Positions 9,561 through 17,055 of a stretch of 64,000 nucleotides of DNA are shown in pieces. The stretch lies in contig NZ_BAFU01000070.1 of NCBI RefSeq assembly GCF_000308495.1, positions 62,001-126,000 of the forward strand, given 5' to 3'. A program made the position numbers and the translations under genes. Each line of letters starts with the position of its first letter. Position 1 is the first letter of the stretch. This DNA comes from Nocardia brevicatena NBRC 12119 (GTDB taxonomy: Bacteria > Actinomycetota > Actinomycetes > Mycobacteriales > Mycobacteriaceae). The notes under the pieces are model-generated. The model saw only the letters and a list, made by a program, of their open reading frames with translations. It was not told where the DNA came from and ran no database searches.

Positions 9561-9884
9561 GTGATCACCGCCCAGAGTCGGCCGCAGGCCGCTGCTGACG
9601 TGGCACGCCGAACTGTCGCAACGATTTCCACCGACCGGGTGATCGCCACCACCCTGCCCTGCCGGGCGGGCGACCCTGATCTGTGGTTCGCCGAGAGCCC
9701 GGCCCAGCTGGAGCAGGCCAAGGCGCTGTGCGCATCTTGCCCGATCCGCAAGGGTTGCCTGAGCGCCGCCATCGATCGGCGCGAACCATGGGGTGTGTGG
9801 GGTGGCGAGATCTTCGATCAGGGGGTCGTGATCGCCCGCAAGCGCCCGCGTGGCCGGCCACGCAAGGTCGCGAGCTGCGTCTGA
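9561..9884 (+). CDS. whiB7: WhiB7, Fe-S regulator of intrinsic antibiotic resistance
   Basis: The 107-residue protein has the four Wbl cysteines (Cys34, 57, 60, 66) that bind a [4Fe-4S] cluster, the G(V/I)WGG turn (GVWGGE), and a C-terminal AT-hook RGRPRK (97-102) specific to WhiB7. It works with the primary sigma factor and activates resistance genes after ribosome-targeting antibiotics or amino-acid stress. The GTG start has GAAGGAG 7 nt upstream. Expression is probably set by autoactivation plus leader attenuation. A neighbouring ABC1 gene is also its neighbour in mycobacteria. Confidence 0.95.
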   Translation: MITAQSRPQAAADVARRTVATISTDRVIATTLPCRAGDPDLWFAESPAQLEQAKALCASCPIRKGCLSAAIDRREPWGVWGGEIFDQGVVIARKRPRGRPRKVASCV

Positions 9885-9908
9885 AGGGACGTAGGATGCC
9901 GACATCGC

Positions 9909-9952
9909 GGACGAGCCGCTCATCTCATCCTGGCGAGGTGAGCGGCTCGTCC
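9909..9952. terminator. Terminator after whiB7
   Basis: A perfect 14-bp inverted repeat (GGACGAGCCGCTCA / TGAGCGGCTCGTCC) with a 16-nt loop starts 24 nt after the whiB7 stop and faces the end of the ABC1 gene. It can serve both convergent transcripts. Confidence 0.75.
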
Positions 9953-10004
9953 TGCTTCGTGATTCGGTTGTACCGCAAGGAGTTTCGATGAACGCGCGTG
10001 CCGG

Positions 10005-11348
10005 TCAGGCGCTGTCGCGCTCCTCCCGGAAGCCCGGCAGCCAGGCGGCCGCCAACTGGATGAACGGCACCTCGGCGTCGAGCTGGGCGCAGATCCCGAT
10101 GGAACCCCCGAGCACCCGGAAGATCATCACGTATTCGGCGGGCAGCATCAGGGCCCGCGCGGTCTTCATCTCCGGCGACGAGTAATCAGTGGCCTTCCCG
10201 GCGACCCGTTGCATCCATTTGCGGGTGAAACGGAACGAGTCCGAGCGGATCGGATCGGTGAACGGACGCAGATAGTCCTCGATCTCCTGCTCGGTGATCG
10301 TCCTCCCCGGAATCACCCAGCCGTTCTCGTGCAGCAGTTCGGTGAGGTCGGCGTAATCCTCCAGTACCGCCAGAGCGAGAATCCGGCCCAGCTGTTCCGG
10401 GAACCCGTTCGGCAGCGGGGCACAGGCGCCGAAATCGATGACGGCCAGCTTGCCTTCCGGGGTGATCATGAAATTGCCCGGATGCGGGTCGGCGTGCAGC
10501 AGCCCGACGGTCTCCGGCGCGGAGAAATGGAAACGGCTCATCAGTGCGGCCACCCAGTTGCGCAGCACGCGAGTCCCCTCCGGATCGGCCTCGCCGGCGG
10601 AGATGACCGCGGAAACCGGTGTGCCTTCGAGCCATTCGCTGACGAGCACCTTCGGCGCGCCGGCCACGACCTTGGGAATCACGAACTCCGGATGCCCGTC
10701 GTAGGCCTTGGCGAAGGCCCGTTGGTTTCTGGCCTCGTTCCGGTAGTCCAACTCCTCTTCGGTGCGTTCGGTGATCTCGGCGAGCAATGGTTTGACATCG
10801 GCACCGGGTATCACCTTGGTGAACAAACCCGTCATCCGGTTGAGCGTTCTGAGATCGGCGCGCAGCGCCTCGTCCGCGCCGGGGTACTGCACCTTCACCG
10901 CGACCGGACGGCCGTCCGACCATACCGCCTTGTGCACCTGGCCGATACTGGCAGAGGCGGCCGGTGTGTCATCGAAGGACGCGAAACGCTCCCGCCACTG
11001 GGTGCCGAGCTGGTGGTCGAGCACCTTGTGCACCGTCGCGGCGGGCATGGGCGGCGCGGCGGCCTGCAATTTGGTGAGGGCCTCGCGATAGTGCTCGCCG
11101 AACTCCTCCGGAACGGCCGCCTCCATCACACTGAGCGCCTGGCCGAACTTCATCGCGCCGCCCTTGAGTTCACCGAGCACGGTGAACAGTTGCTCGGCAG
11201 CCTTCTGATTCAGGTCGGCACTGACCTCGTCACGGTCCCTGCCCGCAAGCCTCTTACCGAACCCGACAGCCGCCCGGCCGGCGATGCCGAGAGGAATCTT
11301 GGCTAACTTCGCATTGCGGGAAGCGGAACGGCGCACGATCTCAGACAC
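10005..11348 (-). CDS. ABC1/AarF family atypical kinase
   Basis: The 447-residue protein carries ABC1/UbiB kinase-like motifs: KGGAMKFGQALS (the KxGQ region), an Ala-rich nucleotide loop (PAASASIGQVH), VAVKVQYPG (Lys), HADPHPGNFMI (catalytic loop) and VIDFGAC (DFG). It starts with GTG. It corresponds to Rv3197, next to whiB7 in mycobacteria and linked to macrolide tolerance there. It is not an ABC transporter despite older names. Substrate unknown. Confidence 0.88.
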   Translation of the reverse strand: MSEIVRRSASRNAKLAKIPLGIAGRAAVGFGKRLAGRDRDEVSADLNQKAAEQLFTVLGELKGGAMKFGQALSVMEAAVPEEFGEHYREALTKLQAAAPPMPAATVHKVLDHQLGTQWRERFASFDDTPAASASIGQVHKAVWSDGRPVAVKVQYPGADEALRADLRTLNRMTGLFTKVIPGADVKPLLAEITERTEEELDYRNEARNQRAFAKAYDGHPEFVIPKVVAGAPKVLVSEWLEGTPVSAVISAGEADPEGTRVLRNWVAALMSRFHFSAPETVGLLHADPHPGNFMITPEGKLAVIDFGACAPLPNGFPEQLGRILALAVLEDYADLTELLHENGWVIPGRTITEQEIEDYLRPFTDPIRSDSFRFTRKWMQRVAGKATDYSSPEMKTARALMLPAEYVMIFRVLGGSIGICAQLDAEVPFIQLAAAWLPGFREERDSA

Positions 11349-11416
11349 TCCCCCATCATGGCGGAGACACCCTGAGGGTCGCCATGAAAATCCCCGTGAT
11401 AATCAGAACTGAAGCG

Positions 11417-12289
11417 TCAGTTGTGATACCCATCACGGGCCTTTTCGACTTTCGGCGAGAGACATCCGCAGCCGGCGTGTGGCCGCCAGCGCCGATGGTC
11501 GAGACGATACGAATCGAGATCCAGCTCGAGGGTGCCACCCAGGGTGGCGGGCTCCCGGCGCGCCGAACACGCCAGGATAATCTCCAGTTCCCCGAGAGCC
11601 AGCGCGGCCGTGGCTGCGATACCCGCGGGGCCGGCATGGCCCACCCGTCCCAATAGCTGCGCGGCCAGAATGGGCCATTCGGTGTCACGATCGCGCCGAA
11701 CCAGATCCGCGCAACGCAAACAGCTCGTACGGCCGGGCAAGACCAGCGGGCCGACCACGCCTTTACCGTCGCGGAGCCGTACCGGCAAATGCGCGATACG
11801 CCCTCGGGTCAGCCGGTGCACCAGCAGGGGATCGGGTACCAGCGTATCGGCCAGTATCACCAGATCCGAGGTCCGGGAGGGGACCTGGAGATCGCCGCCA
11901 CGCGAGCGCTCCGGACGGACACCGAAACCGCGCAGCCCGGCGGCGATCGCGTCGGACAGCGGGCCGAGACCGTGCACCCGGATCGAGCGGATCCGGCCGG
12001 CCGGTCGCTCCGGATGCAGCAGCAAACCCTTGGCGTCGATGGCGCCGAGCAGGGCGAGGGCCTGGTCCGGCACGAGACCGTGATCCCCCGCCCGCCAGAC
12101 GATCTGCGCGCGGGTGTTCAGCCCGTCCAACAGCCGGAGGAAGGCGACCACCTGTTCGGGGCGCAAACCGGGGGTTTCGAGGAGTAGCGCGGTTTCGGGA
12201 TCCCATCCCAACTGCACCACACCGGAGGGGCGCGTGAGGATCATCACCCGGGGATGCAGCATCGGGCCACGTTGGCGAGTTGTCGTCAT
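11417..12289 (-). CDS. Orphan TOMM-type leader-binding/cyclodehydratase-like protein
   Basis: This 290-residue protein resembles the actinobacterial set named TOMM precursor leader peptide-binding (cyclodehydratase N-terminal, ThiF/E1-like fold) and corresponds by position to Rv3196. A winged-helix-like N-terminal part is followed by a Rossmann-like segment (IRVHGLGPLSDAIAAGL) and cysteine pairs CLRCADL and CGC that could bind zinc. No YcaO cyclodehydratase, dehydrogenase or obvious precursor peptide is nearby. Conserved linkage with the DUF2342 and ABC1 genes suggests joint function, but no reaction is known. Confidence 0.7.
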   Translation of the reverse strand: MTTTRQRGPMLHPRVMILTRPSGVVQLGWDPETALLLETPGLRPEQVVAFLRLLDGLNTRAQIVWRAGDHGLVPDQALALLGAIDAKGLLLHPERPAGRIRSIRVHGLGPLSDAIAAGLRGFGVRPERSRGGDLQVPSRTSDLVILADTLVPDPLLVHRLTRGRIAHLPVRLRDGKGVVGPLVLPGRTSCLRCADLVRRDRDTEWPILAAQLLGRVGHAGPAGIAATAALALGELEIILACSARREPATLGGTLELDLDSYRLDHRRWRPHAGCGCLSPKVEKARDGYHN

Positions 12290-12330
12290 GACAGCAGTAT
12301 GTGCGTGTACGGCCGCATCGACATCGCCGA

Positions 12331-12353
12331 AAACCGCTGTTGTCCAGCGGTTT
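12331..12353 (-). terminator. Hairpin between DUF2342 and TOMM-like genes
   Basis: AAACCGCTG and CAGCGGTTT form a 9-bp stem with a 5-nt loop. On the minus strand the stem ends in TTTTC. It lies in the 269-nt gap after the DUF2342 stop and could terminate or attenuate its transcript. The rest of the gap (12290-12558) shows no gene; it contains one isolated TTATCCACA (DnaA-box-like) sequence. Confidence 0.45.
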
Positions 12354-12558
12354 CACCCGTTATCCACAGGGTCGGTGCGTCGCGTGGATACCGTCACGCG
12401 GTGGCTGTCGCCCACGAAACCGAGACACGGACAGCGTGTCCCGCACCCGGCGGCGTGGCCTACGGGGGACGAATCACCGCAGGGCCTGCAGCGGAGATCC
12501 GAGACCGTTCACATCCGGTGAGCGGTGACGGGCCCACCGACACCCGCGGCGGCCACCC

Positions 12559-14007
12559 CTACTTGTCGGTCTCCGCTTCGCCGGGTCGCCCGCCGTCCCC
12601 GTCCGCGTCGTGCGGCTCCCGCTTCGGCCGCTCGGTTCCCTCCGCGTCGGCTTCCGCCCGACTCGCCTCGTCGCGTTCCCGGGCCTCGGTGGCGGCCAAC
12701 TGGGCGAGCGGATCGTCGAAGGCGGCGGTACCCCCGCCGACCACGCAGTCGATGAAACCGGCCGGGGAATCCAGATCGGCGGAGTCCGGCAGCAGGTCGG
12801 GATGCGCCCAGACACCGTCGCGGACAGCCGTACCGGCCCCCTCGGTCAGACGCTGCCACAGAGCGGCGGCCTCGCGCAGTTTCCGGGGACGCAACTCCAG
12901 GCCGACCAGGGTGGCGAAGGTCTGTTCCGCGGGCCCACCGGTCGCGCGCCGCCGGCGCAGCGTCTCGGCCAGCGCCCCGGCGCCGGGCAGCCGTTCGCCC
13001 ACCGCGGCGGCGACCACCACCTGCACCCAGCCCTCGATCAGGGCGAGCAGGGTCTCCAGCCGTTCCAGGGCCTGTTTCTGCTCCGGGGTGGTCTGGGGTT
13101 CGAAGGCGCCCTGGGACAGGATCTCCTCGAGTTTGCTCGGATCCGTCAACGCCATCGGGTCGATGTTCTGCGCGGCCTCCTCGAGCGCGGAGAAGTCCAT
13201 CTTGATACCGCGGGCGTAGTCCTCCACCGCGCCGAGCACCTGCTGACGCAGCCACGGCACATGCGCGAACAGCCGCTGGTGTGCCATTTCGCGCGCGGCG
13301 AGGAACACCATGATCTCGCTCTCCGGCTGTTCCAGCCCCTCGCTGAACTTCGAGATCGCGGTGGGCAGCAGCGCCGCGGTGCCCACCGGACCCAGCGGCA
13401 GTCCGATATCGGTACCGGTCAGGACCTCTTTCGCCAGCTGCCCGAGGGCCTGACCGAGCTGGGAGCCGAAGGCCAGCCCGCCCATCTGCCCGAGCATCCC
13501 CATCATGGGGGCGGCGAACTCGCGCGCCTCCTCCGGCATGGTGGCGGTCCACATACCCGAAACCTGCTGGGCAACCGGATCACAGAGCCGCTGCCAGGTC
13601 GGCAGGGTCTCCTCGATCCAGTCGTTGGCCGTCCAGGCCACCGTTCTCGTCGCGCCCGCCGGGAACGTGGTCGCCTCGTCCAACCACAGTTCGGCCAGGC
13701 GGGCGGCATCGACGATGGCACGGGAGGCACCGGCGGACACCGGCGGAACGGTCGAACCGAGCTGCTGACGCGCCAACCGCTTGGCCACGTCGTAGTTGAC
13801 CGGCCCGGACTTGGCGCCGGTACCGGCCATCCCCTGGCCCATACCACTGAGCATCTGCCCGAGCGAGGTCAACATCTGTCCCAGCGCCGCCGGGTCGAAA
13901 CCGGCGGCACCGAAACCGAACGGGTCGTTACCGCGACCGCCCGGTTTGTCACCGCGACCGGAATCGTTGTCGTCCTGGTTGCCGAAACCGAACGGAATAT
14001 CACTCAT
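12559..14007 (-). CDS. DUF2342 zinc-dependent metalloprotease-like protein
   Basis: The 482-residue product starts with a Gly/Asp-rich segment (IPFGFGNQDDNDSG) and contains the family signature FLAAREMAHQRLFAHVPWLR, a variant metal-site helix with Glu and His residues, followed by a long helical region and an acidic, repetitive C-terminal tail (about 430-482). It matches the Rv3195 type (called zinc-dependent metalloprotease or F420-associated in databases). Proteolysis has not been shown to my knowledge. The ATG has AAAGGA 7 nt upstream and lies inside a duplicated segment. Confidence 0.85.
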   Translation of the reverse strand: MSDIPFGFGNQDDNDSGRGDKPGGRGNDPFGFGAAGFDPAALGQMLTSLGQMLSGMGQGMAGTGAKSGPVNYDVAKRLARQQLGSTVPPVSAGASRAIVDAARLAELWLDEATTFPAGATRTVAWTANDWIEETLPTWQRLCDPVAQQVSGMWTATMPEEAREFAAPMMGMLGQMGGLAFGSQLGQALGQLAKEVLTGTDIGLPLGPVGTAALLPTAISKFSEGLEQPESEIMVFLAAREMAHQRLFAHVPWLRQQVLGAVEDYARGIKMDFSALEEAAQNIDPMALTDPSKLEEILSQGAFEPQTTPEQKQALERLETLLALIEGWVQVVVAAAVGERLPGAGALAETLRRRRATGGPAEQTFATLVGLELRPRKLREAAALWQRLTEGAGTAVRDGVWAHPDLLPDSADLDSPAGFIDCVVGGGTAAFDDPLAQLAATEARERDEASRAEADAEGTERPKREPHDADGDGGRPGEAETDK

Positions 14008-14115
14008 GCTGTGTCCTTTCGCGGCATGACCGGGCGCCCTCCGTGGTCACGCTCCGCTACCGCCTCCGGGCCCTGACCGCTCATGCCGTGTCCTTTCGTG
14101 GCATGATCGGGCGCC
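14003..14115. repeat. 36-bp direct repeat over the DUF2342 start
   Basis: Positions 14003-14038 and 14080-14115 match at 33 of 36 bases. Each copy has, on the minus strand, the same GAAAGGACAC ribosome-binding segment and an ATG. The upstream copy therefore opens a 26-codon frame that ends in an ATGA overlap with the real start. The remaining bases to 14333 show no gene. Confidence 0.75.
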
Positions 14116-14333
14116 GACCGGTCATCCCCGTGGCACTCGTCCGTGCCGCGACCGCTGCACCGCCGGGGACGCGGCGGTGGCCGGGGAGAGCGTGCGCGCT
14201 GTCGGAAACAGCCGCCGCTTCGTGAAGCTGCATAAAGCCCATAGTAGGCGCGTCGCGGATACCGGAGCCGCTCACCGGAGGCCGCTTCGCGCTGGGTGAA
14301 CAGACGGGCCCGACGACTGTGGGCCGGCGCACA

Positions 14334-15236
14334 TCACGCGGCGGCCCAGGATTCCACAATGGTGCGCGCGATGGATATCGAACCCGGCAGCAGCAGCTCC
14401 GGCCCGGAATCCGACCGCGCCGACCAGTCCCCCGCGGCCAGCGCCGCGCGCACCTGCTCACGGGTGAACCAGTGCGCTTCGGCGATCTCGCCGTCGGAGA
14501 ATTCGAGCGGCTGCCCGGGGTCGGCGACGGCACAGAAGCCGAGCATGAGCGAACGCGGGAACGGCCACGGCTGGCTGCCCAGATACCGGATCTCGCGCAC
14601 GTCGAGGCCGACTTCTTCACGTATCTCACGCGCCACACACCGCTCCAGCGATTCACCCGCCTCCACGAAACCGGCGAGCAGCGAGAACAGCGTGGCCGGC
14701 CAGTTGTGCTGACGGGCCAACAACACCCGGTCGGCACCGTCGTGTACCAGGCAGATCACCGCGGGGTCGATCCGGGGGAACTCCTCGTCCCCGGTTTCGG
14801 TGGTCCGCGACCATCCACCCCTCGACACGATCGTGGGCGTGCCGTCGGCGGCGTGGTAGACGGCCTTGTCGTGCCAGTTCAGCAGGGCCAGCGCCGAGGA
14901 CAGGGCGTGGGCGGTGAAATCGTCGATGGCATCGGCCAGAGCCCGCAGGTCACGCAGTGTGCCGGTGAGCTCGTTGTCGCGGACCGCCCACAGGTGCGCC
15001 CCCTCGGCGATACCGAGGAAAACCGCGTCCGGGCTGGGCTCGGCGGACAGTTCGATCGCCGGTCCCCACACCAGTGCCCCGTCTTCGAACCGCGCCTGCC
15101 CGCGGCGGTTGACCCGCAGCAACCGGGCCGAGGACCAGCCTTCTTTCAACGCCTGCGGCTCGGCGCGCACCGTTTCGGCGCGGTCGATCACCGAACGGGA
15201 GAGCAGAGGAATGTGGAGCAGCTCGAAAACCGACAC
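14334..15236 (-). CDS. nudC: NAD(+)/NADH pyrophosphatase NudC
   Basis: The 300-residue enzyme has the Nudix box GFVEAGES...REIREEVGL and, just after it, SQPWPFPRS, the NudC-specific array. NudC splits NAD(H) to NMN(H) and AMP and can remove NAD caps from RNA. The zinc ribbon that normally precedes the Nudix domain lacks its four cysteines here (the matching region reads GGWSRTTETGDEEFPRIDPAVI). The GTG at 15236 starts the conserved FELLHIPLLSR sequence; an upstream ATG at 15284 would overlap the channel gene stop. It sits beside the potassium channel gene, as in mycobacteria. Confidence 0.88.
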   Translation of the reverse strand: MSVFELLHIPLLSRSVIDRAETVRAEPQALKEGWSSARLLRVNRRGQARFEDGALVWGPAIELSAEPSPDAVFLGIAEGAHLWAVRDNELTGTLRDLRALADAIDDFTAHALSSALALLNWHDKAVYHAADGTPTIVSRGGWSRTTETGDEEFPRIDPAVICLVHDGADRVLLARQHNWPATLFSLLAGFVEAGESLERCVAREIREEVGLDVREIRYLGSQPWPFPRSLMLGFCAVADPGQPLEFSDGEIAEAHWFTREQVRAALAAGDWSARSDSGPELLLPGSISIARTIVESWAAA

Positions 15237-15280
15237 GCATCCGAGACTAGAACAACCCTCTACCAGGCCCTGCGTGCGGT

Positions 15281-16357
15281 TCAACGGGCGCGACGGATAT
15301 AGAGCAACTTGTCGCCCGCCTCCAACGCGTCGACCTCCGGTTCGCCGACCCGGATCAGCTCCCCGGCCCGCACGACCCCGAGCACGATATCGCTGAGATG
15401 CCGCGGTGAACCGCCCACCTCCCCGGGCTCCACCTCGCGTTCGGCCACGGCGAACCCGTGTTCCGGGGTGAGCAGATCCTCCATCATCTCCACCACGGTC
15501 GGCGTGGTGGTGGCGATACCGAGCAGGCGCCCGGTGGTCTCCGACGACACCACCACCGAGTCGGCGCCGGACTGACGCAGCAGATGGATGTTCTCCGCCT
15601 CCCGGATCGAAGCGACGATCTTGGCGCGTTTGGTGAGTTCCCGCGCGGACAGGGTGACCAGGACGGCGGTGTCGTCACGGTTGGTGGCGACCACGACCGC
15701 GGAGGCGTTCTGCACACCCGCCAAGCGCAGCACATCGGACTGGGTGGCCGAACCGTGCACGGTGACCAGGCCCGCGGCGGCCGCCGCCGACAGTGCGTGC
15801 TCGTCGGTGTCCACCACCACGATATCGGCGGGCTGCCCCCCATCGCCGAGAATGGCATCGATCGCGGTACGGCCCTTGGTGCCGTAACCGATCACCACGG
15901 TGTGATTGCGCACGCTACGCCTCCAACGCTGGATCTTGAACGCCTGCCGGGACCGTTCGGTCAACACGGCCAGGGTGGTGCCGACGAGCACGATGAGGAA
16001 CAGCACCCGCAGCGGGGTGATGACAAGGGCGGTCACCAACCGCGTGCCCGGGGTGACCGGGGCGATATCGCCGTACCCGGTGGTGGACAGCGACACCGTC
16101 GCGTAGTACATCGAGTCCAGGAACGACAGCTCGCTGTCGGAGTTGTTGTCCGCGTACCCGTCCCGCCCGATATAGACGATGACGCCCGCGATGAACAACA
16201 GGGAGATCGCGAACAGCACACGGCGGATGAGGGAAATCCACGGGCTGGACCGCGCTTCCGGAATGTGCAGGACTCCGACCAGCGCGAAATCCGGTCGCTT
16301 GGTCAGCCCACCGAGGCTGCGCGCACGGCCACTCAGATCAGTGAACACCGAACTCAC
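15281..16357 (-). CDS. Two-TM potassium channel with RCK domain
   Basis: The 358-residue protein has two membrane helices (about 43-62 and 108-130) around a pore loop with selectivity filter TTGYGD. A cytosolic RCK/TrkA-N domain follows (VVIGYGTKGRTAIDAIL, nucleotide or ligand fold), then a small TrkA-C-like end. It should form a tetrameric K+ channel gated by ligand binding to the RCK ring. It corresponds to Rv3200c. The stop lies 44 nt upstream of the nudC start chosen here, so the two may be co-transcribed. Confidence 0.9.
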   Translation of the reverse strand: MSSVFTDLSGRARSLGGLTKRPDFALVGVLHIPEARSSPWISLIRRVLFAISLLFIAGVIVYIGRDGYADNNSDSELSFLDSMYYATVSLSTTGYGDIAPVTPGTRLVTALVITPLRVLFLIVLVGTTLAVLTERSRQAFKIQRWRRSVRNHTVVIGYGTKGRTAIDAILGDGGQPADIVVVDTDEHALSAAAAAGLVTVHGSATQSDVLRLAGVQNASAVVVATNRDDTAVLVTLSARELTKRAKIVASIREAENIHLLRQSGADSVVVSSETTGRLLGIATTTPTVVEMMEDLLTPEHGFAVAEREVEPGEVGGSPRHLSDIVLGVVRAGELIRVGEPEVDALEAGDKLLYIRRAR

Positions 16358-16502
16358 CGACGACCTCCGCCGCCGCTACCGACCCCTCGGCCCACACCGA
16401 TGGCCACTGCATCTCTCTCCGGCACAGCTGGAGAGCCTACCCGCTCGACCGGGCACGCGAGGGGTCGCGGCGTAGCGGCCGTACGGTGTTTAGGGTGGGC
16501 AC

Positions 16503-16904
16503 ATGACAGCTGCGTCGTCCACGGATTCCCTCGATACCGGCCGCGTGCCCGCGCTGCGACTGGCCGGTCTGCTGATCGCCACCGGGGTGCTGCATTTCCT
16601 GATGCCCAAGTTCTTCGACTCGATCGTGCCGCGGATGCTGCCCGGCCGGACACGCACCTACACCTATCTGTCCGGTGTGGCCGAACTGGGAGTCGGTGCG
16701 GCACTGGTGGTGCCGCACACCCGGCGTCTCGGCGGCCTGCTCGCGGCACTGCTGTTCGTCGCGGTGTTCCCGGCCAATATCCAGTACACCGTGGATACGG
16801 TGAGCAATCCGAAGGCGCCCCGGCCGTTGAAACTGATCTCGGTGCTGCGACTGCCGATGCAGCTGCCGCTGATCACGCAGGCGCTGACGGTGCGCCGCGG
16901 CTGA
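16503..16904 (+). CDS. DoxX-like small membrane protein
   Basis: A 133-residue protein with about four hydrophobic segments: LRLAGLLIATGVLHFL, YLSGVAELGVGAALVV, LGGLLAALLFVAVFPANI and a shorter last one. The motif GVLHFLMPKFFDSIVP and the PANIQYTVD segment are typical of DoxX/MauE-like inner-membrane proteins. Function is unknown. It lies between two minus-strand genes and converges with adnB. About 150 nt of GC-rich sequence separate it from that gene's end. Confidence 0.75.
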   Translation: MTAASSTDSLDTGRVPALRLAGLLIATGVLHFLMPKFFDSIVPRMLPGRTRTYTYLSGVAELGVGAALVVPHTRRLGGLLAALLFVAVFPANIQYTVDTVSNPKAPRPLKLISVLRLPMQLPLITQALTVRRG

Positions 16905-17055
16905 ACGCTACCGCCGCCGAACCCGACACGGCCCGTTGCGTCCACGAGCGGCCTCGCCACCCCCTCCGCGGCCACGGCACCGCTGCTGCCTCCGGCGCGA
17001 TGCTCGACCGCGGTATCCATCGGCGCTCTCGCCGCGCGCTCCGTGGCCGGCCGCG

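Noticed and set aside
12360-12368. TTATCCACA, a perfect DnaA-box sequence (and a near match at 474-482)
   Set aside because: Isolated single boxes without a cluster, AT-rich unwinding region or dnaA/dnaN genes do not make an origin.
14319-15302. 327-codon plus-strand frame opposite nudC
   Set aside because: Antisense shadow of the Nudix gene with no ribosome site or recognisable domain.
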